DNA of 46,973 nucleotides. Source: Verrucomicrobiales bacterium. GTDB lineage: Bacteria > Verrucomicrobiota > Verrucomicrobiia > Verrucomicrobiales > DEV007. Made by a program: the position numbers and the translations under genes. Position 1 is the stretch's first letter; every line of letters starts with the position of its first letter. This document shows positions 24,057 through 32,351 of the stretch, piece after piece. The stretch spans positions 1-46,973 of the forward strand of contig JAKISY010000028.1 in assembly GCA_021648365.1 (NCBI GenBank), written 5' to 3'. The notes under the pieces are model-generated. The model saw nothing but the letters and a program-made list of their open reading frames with translations. It had not been told where the DNA came from and did not search any database.

Positions 24057-24095
24057 CACGCCCGCTGCGCTCAAGCCGCAAAGACGCTAAGAAAA
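24057..24095 (+). repeat. dispersed repeat, copy 3 (CACGCCCGCT... type)
   Basis: CACGCCCGCTGCGCTCAAG followed by CCGCAAAGACGCTAAG. The first 19 bp are identical to copy 1 at 3203. Confidence 0.7.
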
Positions 24096-24210
24096 GAGGA
24101 GATTGATTTGTCAAACCCAAGCGAAAGATGGAGAAACTGAATCAAGATTTCCTCGAGTTTATAAAATTACTCGAAAGTAATCAGGTGTAGAGCGGTTTAG
24201 AAAGAAATTT

Positions 24211-24246
24211 AACCGCGGATAGCACGGATAAACGCGGATGAGAAAA
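24211..24246 (+). repeat. ACCGCGGAT/ACGCGGATG dispersed repeat
   Basis: ACCGCGGATAGCACGGATAA followed by ACGCGGATGAGAAAA. This is the pattern of the widespread 'accacggattacacggat' intergenic repeats of many environmental bacteria. An inverted relative stands at 24427-24457. Confidence 0.6.
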
Positions 24247-24426
24247 ATATTCAATTCGAATAAACGAGGCTTCAAAAAAATGTCATGAAGTAATAATTGC
24301 CTCGTTTGCATGGGTAACCAACGAGAACACGTTGCTTTATAAGGATGGTGAAGATGAGAATACAAGGAAAGTAAACTCTCGAGGAGTAATTCAACTTAAA
24401 CTGGACTGTTAATTTCAATCTCTCTT

Positions 24427-24457
24427 TATCTGCGCCCATTTGTGTAATCTGCGGTTT
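24427..24457 (-). repeat. inverted copy of the ACCGCAGATTACAC-type repeat
   Basis: On the minus strand it reads AACCGCAGATTACACAAATG then GGCGCAGATA. With 24211-24246 on the plus strand it brackets about 180 bp, and could form a long imperfect stem. Confidence 0.6.
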
Positions 24458-24482
24458 TCCTCTTCCGAGATATTCCGCTTCC

Positions 24483-25415
24483 TCACTCCCTCTCCGCCAG
24501 ATACCGTTCGGCATCTAGGGCGGCGGCGCAGCCGCTGCCGGCGGCGGTGATGGCTTGGCGGTAAACGTGGTCGGTGACGTCGCCGGAGACGAAGATGCCG
24601 GGCACGCTGGTTTGGCTGCTGGCATTGGGTTTGACGATGTAGCCGTTGTCATCGAGATCGACGCCGATGCCGTTGTCGAGGAACTGGGTATTGGGGGTGT
24701 GGCCGATGGCGACAAACACACATTTGACTTCGAGTTCGCTCTCGTCATCGGTTTTGAGATTTTTGAGGGTCACTGCGCGCATTTCGCCTTGATCGTCGGT
24801 GAGGTAGGCGGAGACGCCGCTGTCCCAGACGGGTTGGATTTTGTCATTTTTGAAGACGCGGTCTGCCATGATTTTGGAGGCGCGCAATTCATCGCGACGG
24901 TGGATGAGATAGACTTTGCTGGCGAAGCGGGTGAGGAAGTCGGCTTCTTCACAGGCGGAATCGCCGCCGCCGATGACGGCTACTGGCACGTCGCGGTAAA
25001 AGGCTCCGTCGCAGGTGGCGCAGGAGGTGAGGCCGTGGCCGATGAGATCTTTTTCGTTGGGCAGACCTAGGTGGCGAGGGCGCGCGCCGGTGGCGATGAT
25101 GACGGACTCGGTGGGGTATTCTTTGCTATCGGTTTTGATGACAAAAGTGCCGTCAGCTGATTTTTCGATGGCGGTGACGGCGGCGTATTCGACTCGGGCA
25201 CCAAATTTCTCTGCTTGCTTCTGCATCCGCATCATCAATTCGGGTCCCATGATGCCTTCGGGGAATCCTGGAAAATTTTCGACTTCAGTGGTGGTGGTCA
25301 GTTGACCTCCGGGCTCTGCGCCTGAGATGACTAGGGGGCTGAGGTTGGCTCTGCCTGTGTAGATCGCTGCTGTCCAACCTGCGCAACCGGTTCCGATGAT
25401 GATGACTTTTTCCAT
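24483..25415 (-). CDS. trxB: thioredoxin-disulfide reductase
   Basis: NADPH-dependent flavoenzyme that reduces thioredoxin. 310 residues, normal length. FAD-binding GTGCAGWTAAIYTGRA at the N-terminus (GxGxxG), the redox-active CATC within SCATCDGAFY near residue 135, the NADPH-binding GGGDSACEEA near 152, and the C-terminal FAD motif GIFVSGDV. Acts in the cytoplasm. A 37-bp repeat that recurs at 33223 lies 11 bp upstream of its start and might be part of its leader. Confidence 0.95.
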   Translation of the reverse strand: MEKVIIIGTGCAGWTAAIYTGRANLSPLVISGAEPGGQLTTTTEVENFPGFPEGIMGPELMMRMQKQAEKFGARVEYAAVTAIEKSADGTFVIKTDSKEYPTESVIIATGARPRHLGLPNEKDLIGHGLTSCATCDGAFYRDVPVAVIGGGDSACEEADFLTRFASKVYLIHRRDELRASKIMADRVFKNDKIQPVWDSGVSAYLTDDQGEMRAVTLKNLKTDDESELEVKCVFVAIGHTPNTQFLDNGIGVDLDDNGYIVKPNASSQTSVPGIFVSGDVTDHVYRQAITAAGSGCAAALDAERYLAERE

Positions 25416-25425
25416 GATGGTTTAT

Positions 25426-25462
25426 AAAAGCAGGATGCGCGGGGAAGACAAGCAAAATGATG
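25426..25462. repeat. 37-bp dispersed repeat, copy A
   Basis: Matches 33223-33259 at 36 of 37 positions in the same strand orientation; the match begins AAAAGCAGGATGCGCG and ends CAAGCAAAATGATG. Flanks are unrelated. Here it lies directly upstream of trxB (which reads on minus). Confidence 0.8.
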
Positions 25463-25500
25463 GGTGTCGTGATGGCAATTTGAATTAGAAAATTTCCTAG

Positions 25501-26481
25501 CTACTGTGAGATCGTGGTTGATGGCAATTCTCCAAACATTCTTCGATAGTCGGCGGCAAATTGTCCCATGTGCCAGAAGCCCCAAGCATTGGCGACATCG
25601 GCTACAATAGGATTTTTTACGGGGGGGCGCAGAAGTAGCCGACGTACTTGATTGAGTCGGTAGGCCTGAAGGTATTGTTTGGGCGAGATGTCGAAGGCTT
25701 CTTCGAAAGCGTAACGCAGCGTACGTCCACTTGCCTCGCTCAATCTTTCCACTTCGGCTAGAGTAAGAGCTTCATTAGAGTGGTCTGCGATGACAGTGAG
25801 CGCGTTTTTTAATGCCCGGCTACGGACTTTTGCCATTGGGCGTGTTTCGATGATGGAATCACTGGTTATGATCGCGTCTAGAACCTTTTCGACAAGATCG
25901 AACTCCAGTTCATTTAGGAAAGCTGGTTGTTCCAGTAGATTCTGACGTGATTTGACCGCATTGGCCAGTTGTGACGCAAGCTTACGGATATGATTAAGTT
26001 TTGTGTGTGTGCATTGAATTAGGTCTGTGTCGGGAAATAATTCATTGATAGAAGATAAGCCCCGTCGGTCGACAGATTGAGTCAGTCGCTGTTCCGAAAC
26101 GGAAAACGCAAATACGTGAAAGCCGGGATTAGAGACGCTGTCAAGCTGATCGCCTCGTGGAAAAAGCAGCAGGTTATCCGAACCTACAGGCTTTCCCCTC
26201 CATCGCAGATTAAGAGCGCGGTCGGCAGGAATGCCAAAAGTTCGGAAGCCCTCAGGAGCGGCGCCTTTCTGTTCGATTTTCCGATTGAATTTGCATTCGG
26301 CCAGAATAACAGAGGGTGTCACGATATGTGTTAGCTGTGCCTCGAAGCGGCCTTTATCCAATTGCCAGAAATCGATGTCCCAGGTATCTGCTGCTGCGGC
26401 AAAGGCGTCGAAATCACAGAAATGATGAGTGATGGCATAACTATCTGGGATTTGAGCTTCTTTCATCGTAGTTTTTGCCAA
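25501..26481 (-). CDS. AraC-family transcriptional regulator
   Basis: 326 residues. The C-terminal double helix-turn-helix is clear: GRTLRYAFEEAFDISPKQYL (about residues 245-270) and YRLNQVRRLLL. The N-terminal 200 residues fit the cupin-like AraC-binding domain of EutR/FeaR-type activators (WQLDKGRFEAQLTHI, FPRGDQLDSVS). Such proteins sense a small molecule and switch adjacent genes. It is divergent from the sulfatase gene with 103 bp between start codons, so it probably controls the sulfatase/outer-membrane cluster and itself from that gap. The inducer cannot be told from sequence. Confidence 0.9.
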   Translation of the reverse strand: MAKTTMKEAQIPDSYAITHHFCDFDAFAAAADTWDIDFWQLDKGRFEAQLTHIVTPSVILAECKFNRKIEQKGAAPEGFRTFGIPADRALNLRWRGKPVGSDNLLLFPRGDQLDSVSNPGFHVFAFSVSEQRLTQSVDRRGLSSINELFPDTDLIQCTHTKLNHIRKLASQLANAVKSRQNLLEQPAFLNELEFDLVEKVLDAIITSDSIIETRPMAKVRSRALKNALTVIADHSNEALTLAEVERLSEASGRTLRYAFEEAFDISPKQYLQAYRLNQVRRLLLRPPVKNPIVADVANAWGFWHMGQFAADYRRMFGELPSTTISQ

Positions 26482-26584
26482 TTTTTGATGCTCTAGGGTC
26501 GCAGAGTATCATATAAATTCAATTCAATCTAGCAGGCAGTTATTATTGCTTGGCTTCTTGTTGATGCATCTCGCTAAAAATATT
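26482..26584. promoter_or_regulatory. divergent promoter region between araC-type gene and sulfatase
   Basis: 103 bp, AT-rich toward the sulfatase side (ATATAAATTCAATTCAATC). It must hold the promoters of both genes and is the natural site for AraC-type binding. A direct repeat ATTCAATTCAATC is visible, but no well-spaced pair of sigma-70 boxes. Confidence 0.4.
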
Positions 26585-28267
26585 ATGAAATCACGTTTGT
26601 CAATTTACGCCTTCACCTGTGTCATCTCGCTTGCTTCGGTCATCATGGCTGCTGCTGCTGATAAGATCCCACATGACGCTGAATATTATATTCTCAAGGA
26701 GCAGAATGGTAAACGCTGGCAAACAGAAGATACAGCGATCGATAAACGGCTTGCCGAGTTCCGTAAAAAAAACGGCGGTAAATCACCAAATATATTTTAT
26801 ATCCTTATCGACGATATAGGCTTCGGCGATCTGGGCAGTAAAACATTGAACTCTATTCGGGGTTACAAGACCCCCTCGATTAACAAGTTTGCCCGTCAGG
26901 GAATGCGCCTATCGCGGATGTACACGGAACCTTCTTGCACGCCGACTCGGGTCGCATTTATGACTGGTCGGCAACCCCACCGCAACGGGATGGGTAATAC
27001 GGCTGTGGATATTTCGGGTTTTGGTTTAGCGGGTAAAGAGGTGACGATTGCCGAGGTGCTATCTCAGTCAGGTTACAACACGGCTCATGTGGGTAAATGG
27101 CATATGGGTGACATCAAAGAGGCTTGGCCCAACTTTCAGGGTTTTGATTATGCCGCATTTCCTATCCATCAACAGGGACAGCTGACTATTTATCATGATG
27201 ATGCTGCCGATGAAGAGGTATCTATAGGTATTGGCAAAAACAATTATGATGATCGTTTTACACTTGATGAGTGGTTGCGGACTGATGCTTCATCAATGGT
27301 CGTCGGAGTTGAAGGTGTGCGTGGTAAAAATGTGAACGAGGTACACATGAAAGCTGGTGAACGCTGGAACGAAGCCAAGTACCACGAGATGAATGTGCGC
27401 TACCAGCAACAGACCATGGAGCAGTTGGACAAACTAGCAAAACAGGATAAACCCTTTTTCCTCCAGTATTGGCCGCTATATCCACTGACTGGACCACGCA
27501 CAACGACCGACAAATACACAACTCCCAACGGCGGAATTTATGTGGAAAAAATGAAACTGGTAGACCAGTGGGTCGGTGAACTGATGACCAAAATGGACGA
27601 TCTAGGTATTGCTGACAACACCCTGGTCATCATCATGGGCGACAACGGGCATTTCACCAAATACTCTCCTCAGTCTGGTTACACGCCGATGATCTACAGA
27701 GGCGGCAAGGGCTCTACCACCGAGGGCGGAGTACGGGTAGATGCTTTTGTGCGTTGGCCGGGTATGATAGAAGCTGATTCTGTAGTCGGCGACATCGTTC
27801 ATGTATCCGATCTTTTCACCACCATCGCCCGTTTAGGCGGAGCAACTGACAAAATCCCCACTGACAGAGTTATCGACGGCATCGATCAGACTTCGCTGAT
27901 GCTGAATGGCGAAACTCACGGGCGGCGCGATTATGTGTTCATCTACAATATCAATAAGCTGGAGGCGGTGGTGAAAGAGCAGTACAAACTGGCAATCCCT
28001 GGTGGTAACATAGACAACGCTATCCTAGCGAATTTTTATGATCTGTTTCGTGATCCGCATGAAAAATACCCAGTGTCGACTGAGATCGGTGCCTGGGGTG
28101 GAGCTAAGTTTGTGCGCATGATTCAGCGCCACTTTAAGCGTAAGGCGAAATACCCCGATGAAGGTCCGGCTACGGGGATGCCTTATGAAGGAATCGACAA
28201 CTTGCGACCTGAGTCCAAAAAAGCGGTGCAGGAATTTCTGTTCATGATGAAAACGCCAGGGATCTAG
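26585..28267 (+). CDS. exported type I sulfatase (arylsulfatase-like)
   Basis: 560 residues from ATG 26585, where a signal peptide begins (MKSRLSIYAFTC ... IMAAAA); an upstream TTG at 26546 is not needed. The sulfatase signature is CTPTR in EPSCTPTRVAFMTGRQPHRN, cysteine at about residue 118, to be oxidised to formylglycine. Metal ligands appear as DDIGFGDLG, and GDNGH in the C-terminal half; GKWHMGD supplies the lysine and histidine. A formylglycine-generating enzyme is not in the window. Family members remove sulfate from glycans or aryl esters in the periplasm. First gene of the envelope cluster. Confidence 0.93.
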   Translation: MKSRLSIYAFTCVISLASVIMAAAADKIPHDAEYYILKEQNGKRWQTEDTAIDKRLAEFRKKNGGKSPNIFYILIDDIGFGDLGSKTLNSIRGYKTPSINKFARQGMRLSRMYTEPSCTPTRVAFMTGRQPHRNGMGNTAVDISGFGLAGKEVTIAEVLSQSGYNTAHVGKWHMGDIKEAWPNFQGFDYAAFPIHQQGQLTIYHDDAADEEVSIGIGKNNYDDRFTLDEWLRTDASSMVVGVEGVRGKNVNEVHMKAGERWNEAKYHEMNVRYQQQTMEQLDKLAKQDKPFFLQYWPLYPLTGPRTTTDKYTTPNGGIYVEKMKLVDQWVGELMTKMDDLGIADNTLVIIMGDNGHFTKYSPQSGYTPMIYRGGKGSTTEGGVRVDAFVRWPGMIEADSVVGDIVHVSDLFTTIARLGGATDKIPTDRVIDGIDQTSLMLNGETHGRRDYVFIYNINKLEAVVKEQYKLAIPGGNIDNAILANFYDLFRDPHEKYPVSTEIGAWGGAKFVRMIQRHFKRKAKYPDEGPATGMPYEGIDNLRPESKKAVQEFLFMMKTPGI

Positions 28268-28294
28268 TTTTATTAAGAGCTGATATTCTTTAAA

Positions 28295-29554
28295 ATGAAA
28301 ATCCATAGGTCGTTACTGCTCATCAGCTTCATAGCAATAAGTGGAGGTTCTTCCATCCATGCTGGGGAAACCGCAACCGCCGCATCGCCGGAGGAGAACT
28401 TGGTGCCTGTTGTGCTCGATGAGTCCAGTGAATGGAATTATACTTTCCGACCTTACCTCTGGGCTCCGAGTCTTCAGGGTAATGTGGGAGCACAGGGTGT
28501 GGTGGTTCCGGTTGATTTTTCTTTCGGTGACATTTTAGATAATCTGGATTTTGCATTTGCGCTCTACACAGATATCAATCGTGGTAAATGGACGCTAGCG
28601 ACCGACTTTCAGTATGTGAAACTGTCATCAGGAGCTGACGATTTCCCTTTCCCTCTATTCTCAGCGGTAGGGGTGGAAGTTGAGCAGTTGATCAGCTCGG
28701 CGATTTTGTTTTACCGAGTGCTGGAATGGGAGCGGGGATTCCTCGAAATCGGTGCTGGAGCTCGACTGATTGGTTTGAAAAATACGGTGAATATCTCTGT
28801 TGATGCAGAAGGTGTCGCGGATTTTAGCGAAGCTGCTTCAGCAAAAATCACTTCATCGATCGCTGCCGAAGTACGTAAAGCGGTGGGAAATGCAAGAAGG
28901 AGCATCATGGCTCCCAGCCCTCCCGATCCGTCTCTGCCACCTATCGCGCGACCATTGGCGAATGGTGTTAGCGCGGATGTGATCAACAATATCGACCCCG
29001 AGCCATCTGGTGAACTTTTGAGAGCTGCTACCAAGGGATTGAACAATCCAATCCGTGATGAGTTGAAAAAAAGGATTGTCAAAAAAATCGTTCAGGCGGG
29101 ACCGGTAAGAGATCAAATCAAGAAAGTGATCAAGGCTCAAGTAGCGGAGCAGATTGCGACTGTGCGAAATGGAGTCCAGAGTCGAGTGACTGCTAAGGCA
29201 CGGTCAGCTCGCGAAAAGGCTGAAGCTAAATTGACTCGAGAAATTGATAAGGCGGTAACTTCTGTGATTCCTGAAAAAGTAGAAGGCGATGCTTGGTGGG
29301 TGGATCCTGTAATCGCTGCGCGAGCGCGGCATAATTTCACACAAAAATTCTACGGACTAGTTTATGGCGATATTGGTGGTTTTGGTGTGAGTTCTGATCT
29401 CACTTGGCAAGCTGGCGGTGGTTTTGGCTGGCAGGCTAAAGATTGGCTGGCTTTTGAGGTTCTATATCGCCACCTCAGTATTGATTATCAGCGCAGTGTG
29501 ACCTTTGACGCAGAATTGAGCGGGCTCTTTCTTGGCGCTGCGATTTCATTCTAG
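28295..29554 (+). CDS. outer-membrane beta-barrel protein with a helical internal insertion
   Basis: 419 residues, signal peptide about 1-23. The first part is barrel-like with alternating strands (WNYTFRPYLWAPSLQGNV, FALYTDINRGKWTLATDFQY, FLEIGAGARLIGL). From about residue 169 to 329 the composition changes to long charged helices (AAEVRKAVGNARR, IRDELKKRIVKKIV, KARSAREKAEAKLTREIDKA). Barrel strands then resume with WWVDPVIAARARHNF, GDIGGFGVSSDLTW and finish with a C-terminal phenylalanine (FLGAAISF), the usual outer-membrane targeting end. The WVDPV...GDIGGFGVGSD pattern is common in a family of uncharacterised barrels that lack the insertion. It follows the sulfatase by 27 bp. Confidence 0.75.
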   Translation: MKIHRSLLLISFIAISGGSSIHAGETATAASPEENLVPVVLDESSEWNYTFRPYLWAPSLQGNVGAQGVVVPVDFSFGDILDNLDFAFALYTDINRGKWTLATDFQYVKLSSGADDFPFPLFSAVGVEVEQLISSAILFYRVLEWERGFLEIGAGARLIGLKNTVNISVDAEGVADFSEAASAKITSSIAAEVRKAVGNARRSIMAPSPPDPSLPPIARPLANGVSADVINNIDPEPSGELLRAATKGLNNPIRDELKKRIVKKIVQAGPVRDQIKKVIKAQVAEQIATVRNGVQSRVTAKARSAREKAEAKLTREIDKAVTSVIPEKVEGDAWWVDPVIAARARHNFTQKFYGLVYGDIGGFGVSSDLTWQAGGGFGWQAKDWLAFEVLYRHLSIDYQRSVTFDAELSGLFLGAAISF

Positions 29555-29586
29555 ATGTATCGTAACTTTTTAGACCAACTTGAACA

Positions 29587-30321
29587 ATGATGAAAAAAAA
29601 CAATTATTTCAATCTTCTATTCAGTTCTCTTGCTGCCATCTCCCTAACGAGTTGCGCTACTGTCGGGGATGTGGACAGCAAAAGTGAAGCAGTGTTGAGG
29701 AAGATGAGTGATACGCTCACCTCTGCCAAACAAATGAAGATCACCGCAACGAGAAAGCTCGACAAACGCCTGCTCGATAATGAAAACATGATAGGCAATG
29801 CGGAAATCGAAGCTTATGTCGCTCGTCCTGACCGTTTGAAAATCAAGCTGCGTGGCGGAGGAAATGAGCGCCACTTTTATATAGCTAAGAGGGGATCGAC
29901 CATCTACAGCACTAATTCAAAATTTTACGCCCACTTCGCAGGCCAGTCGACTTTGGATAAAAGTTTTGATGTTGCTGCAAGCAAACTGGGGGTGAACATC
30001 CCAGCTCAGGATTTCCTGAGCTCGAATCCTTACCGTGACTTTACTCAGGGGTCTACAGTGATCGCTTATGTGGGGTCAACTACGGTGCGAGGGCAATCCT
30101 GCGATCACCTGAGCGGTAAAAGAGCTGACCTCGAATGGGATCTTTGGATTTCGAAATCTAGTCACCTGCCGCGAAGATATACGATCACCGTGAAGGGGAA
30201 GAGTGGCAAAAACCACTTACAGGTAGATTTCAAAAAATGGGATCTTTCGCCATCAATCAGTAAAAGTGCCTTCACCTTCTCAGCTCCCAAAGGCGCTCAA
30301 GAAATCGAATTCAGCCGCTAA
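29587..30321 (+). CDS. DUF2092-like lipoprotein
   Basis: 244 residues. The signal peptide ends in a lipobox (ISLTSCATV), cysteine at about residue 22, so it is lipid-anchored. The body resembles DUF2092, a LolA/LolB-like half-barrel fold (EAYVARPDRLKIKLRGG, FYIAKRGSTIYSTNSKFYA, and a late DLEWDLWISKSSHLPRRYTI). Known folds of this type bind lipids or hydrophobic tails, but DUF2092 itself has no proven role. It is 32 bp after the barrel gene and 52 bp before the Arg/Thr-rich protein gene. A second ATG lies at 29590. Confidence 0.82.
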   Translation: MMKKNNYFNLLFSSLAAISLTSCATVGDVDSKSEAVLRKMSDTLTSAKQMKITATRKLDKRLLDNENMIGNAEIEAYVARPDRLKIKLRGGGNERHFYIAKRGSTIYSTNSKFYAHFAGQSTLDKSFDVAASKLGVNIPAQDFLSSNPYRDFTQGSTVIAYVGSTTVRGQSCDHLSGKRADLEWDLWISKSSHLPRRYTITVKGKSGKNHLQVDFKKWDLSPSISKSAFTFSAPKGAQEIEFSR

Positions 30322-30373
30322 AGTCACGACCTGAAACCTTATAGTTATAGAAATACACGATTACTCAAATGTT

Positions 30374-30766
30374 ATGAAAACAAATCACAGCTCAATCAAG
30401 CCATCACTGGCAACACGTCTCGTTGCTTTGACTCTACTGCTAAGTTTTGCGCTGGTTTTGACGCCTGCGTCTAGTTTGGCAGGAGGAGTTGCAGTTCGCG
30501 GCCCTCGTGGTGGTGGTGCAGCGGTGAGAGGACCTGCGCATGGGCATAGGCATGTTGCTGCTCCTGTTCATGGCACAGTTCGGCGAACTGCTCGCCGTAC
30601 GACCCGCCGTACCATGCGGCGTACCATGCGGCGTATGTATGCCTTGCCTAGAGGTTACACGAGTAGGGTGGTCAGAGGGCGGACGTATTACGTTGTGAGC
30701 GGCGTTTATTATGTGCCGCAGTATGAAGGCAGCACAGTTGTGTATGTAGAAGTCGAAAACCCCTGA
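30374..30766 (+). CDS. exported Arg/Thr-rich small protein (DUF6515-like)
   Basis: 130 residues. Signal peptide about 1-36 (LVALTLLLSFALVLTPASSLAG). Then a glycine/alanine/histidine stretch and a basic repeat RRTARRTTRRTMRRTMRR (about residues 71-88), and a C-terminal tyrosine-rich beta region (GRTYYVVSGVYYVPQYEG) of the kind seen in DUF6515 proteins. The basic run could bind polyanions such as sulfated glycans or lipopolysaccharide (inference). The repeat has nearly identical codons (CGCCGTAC units), suggesting recent expansion. Fourth gene of the sulfatase cluster. Confidence 0.75.
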   Translation: MKTNHSSIKPSLATRLVALTLLLSFALVLTPASSLAGGVAVRGPRGGGAAVRGPAHGHRHVAAPVHGTVRRTARRTTRRTMRRTMRRMYALPRGYTSRVVRGRTYYVVSGVYYVPQYEGSTVVYVEVENP

Positions 30767-30827
30767 GGAGGGCAATCCACGCGGACTATCATTACTGAGC
30801 CTAACATTTCTACCAGCAATTTGCTGC

Positions 30828-30861
30828 GTAGTTAGGGAGCGATGGCTCCGCCAGTTACAAC
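30828..30861. repeat. REP-like hairpin
   Basis: GTAGTTAGGGAGCGATGGCT continues into CCGCCAGTTACAAC. GGAGC-GATG-GCTCC forms the core stem and the outer parts GTAGTT/AGTTAC are related. It lies between the Arg/Thr-rich and Omp85-like genes and might end the upstream transcript. Confidence 0.45.
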
Positions 30862-30912
30862 GAGGGTTTCTATTCTCCTGTATTATTTCCGATTTTCCTT
30901 ACATCTCCTATT

Positions 30913-32247
30913 ATGAAAAATATCACGCCAGCCTTAACGCAAAATCGACATTTATTTCTACTGGGGATAGTCTGCTCTCTCTTGATGGCTGTGTCCTTTT
31001 TAATTGCCCCCTCAGCGCAAGCGCAAAACATCTACCTCGATGAAGGGGAAAGCGAAAAACAAGCAACATCTTTCATCCTTCCCTACGTCTACGCCTCCGA
31101 ACAACTCGGTGCGGTTCTAGGAGTGGGAGGGGTCAGCAACGGTTATCTGCAGCCACAGGCAACTGCGGGCGGAGCTGTTCAAGGAACCAGTAACGGATCG
31201 TATGGTTTGTACCTGGGAGGAATCAACTACCAAATGCCTTTTGCTAAACGTTGGTTTTTTGACCCATTCCTAGCTGTTTCTCGCTACACCGAGATGCGAT
31301 CTTATCAAGATGTCTCTTTGCAGTTCGGTGACGCCCGAGCGGGCAGCAACGGTTCCGATGAGGATGACTACATCGAGGGCAAAGGGTGGGATGTCTTTAT
31401 GGAGCTGCGGACGAAATGGTTGCTTCCTATCGGGCACGGCAAAAACGACATTCTTCACACCTACCACGTTCGCAATGGTTTGTTGCCGGACGACAAGGAC
31501 ATCACCGGTGGAGAGGCATTCAATCCTTTCACCAGTGGTCGCACATTCATCACCTTTACCCCATTTTACCGAAGTCAGGAATACGACAAAGACGTCAATG
31601 ACATTCTATTGTCCTCATCAAACGGAATCCAAGCTGGTTTACTGTGGAACAACAAGGACTTCGAGGCGTCCCCCTCGCGCGGCGAAGAGATCGAGTTCAT
31701 TGCCAGACGTGACTTTGGCTTGTTCAACAGTGATGACTCCTGGACAACGTGGGAGTTTGAAGCAAGTAAATACTTTTCTCTCGGTAAATCTGACTGGGCA
31801 AGGCAACAGGTTTTGGCTTTGAATTTTTGGACAGCTGACACCCCTAGTTGGAATAATAACAACGGAGAGATTTCCAACAGAGCACCCGATTTCTACTCCC
31901 CCAAACTCGGTGGATTTACCCGCATGCGAGCCTTTCCTTTTGAGCGTTTCAATGACCGATCTTCCATCTATTACTCAGCCGAGTACCGTGTGATTCCCGA
32001 GTGGAACCCATGGGCCGAGATAGCCTGGTTAGACAACTGGCTCGCCATCGACTGGTGGCAAATCGTGCCGTTCGCTGAATTGGGGCGTGTCGCCCCCAGC
32101 TATGACCTCGGCGCTCTGCACGAGGATATGAAATGGGATGCTGGAATCGGGTTGCGTTTCATGGCTAAAAAAAGTGTGATCCGTATTGATTGGGCTGCTT
32201 CCGAGGAATCAACAGGACTCTGGTTTATGTTCGGCCAAACGTTTTAA
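30913..32247 (+). CDS. Omp85/BamA-like outer-membrane protein without POTRA domains
   Basis: 444 residues. Signal peptide about 1-37 ending SAQAQ. No POTRA-like repeats are seen; the mature protein starts almost at once with barrel strands (FILPYVYASEQLGAVLGVGG). The C-terminal half has the Omp85 signature region GGFTRMRAFPFERFNDRSSI followed by YYSAEYRVIPEW, and ends in an aromatic residue (WFMFGQTF). It resembles bacterial surface-antigen barrels fused to nothing else, as found in phospholipase or enzyme-associated Omp85 relatives. Role unknown: substrate passage across the outer membrane is the most likely guess. It stands 146 bp after the previous gene. Confidence 0.78.
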   Translation: MKNITPALTQNRHLFLLGIVCSLLMAVSFLIAPSAQAQNIYLDEGESEKQATSFILPYVYASEQLGAVLGVGGVSNGYLQPQATAGGAVQGTSNGSYGLYLGGINYQMPFAKRWFFDPFLAVSRYTEMRSYQDVSLQFGDARAGSNGSDEDDYIEGKGWDVFMELRTKWLLPIGHGKNDILHTYHVRNGLLPDDKDITGGEAFNPFTSGRTFITFTPFYRSQEYDKDVNDILLSSSNGIQAGLLWNNKDFEASPSRGEEIEFIARRDFGLFNSDDSWTTWEFEASKYFSLGKSDWARQQVLALNFWTADTPSWNNNNGEISNRAPDFYSPKLGGFTRMRAFPFERFNDRSSIYYSAEYRVIPEWNPWAEIAWLDNWLAIDWWQIVPFAELGRVAPSYDLGALHEDMKWDAGIGLRFMAKKSVIRIDWAASEESTGLWFMFGQTF

Positions 32248-32351
32248 GTTACTGCTAGGAATTTGCTTAGATGCAGCAAACCGCCAGTGACTGGAATAAT
32301 GGGCAGCTGCAGCTTAGTATTCATCATAAATTTTAACCCACCCTGGAACTA

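Larger units (their letters stand above)
24004..24482. other. 479-bp repeat-rich gene-free region
   Basis: Between the convergent YchJ-like gene and trxB. It holds three short dispersed repeats (24057-24095, 24211-24246 and, inverted, 24427-24457, annotated separately) and otherwise no sequence I recognise. Small frames on the minus strand (for example 24159-24365 and 24272-24514) run through the repeats and have no protein-like features. Confidence 0.6.

Noticed and set aside
24555..25070. 171-residue plus-strand ORF opposite trxB
   Set aside because: Low-complexity Val/Ala/Asp/Gly shadow of trxB; no domain pattern.
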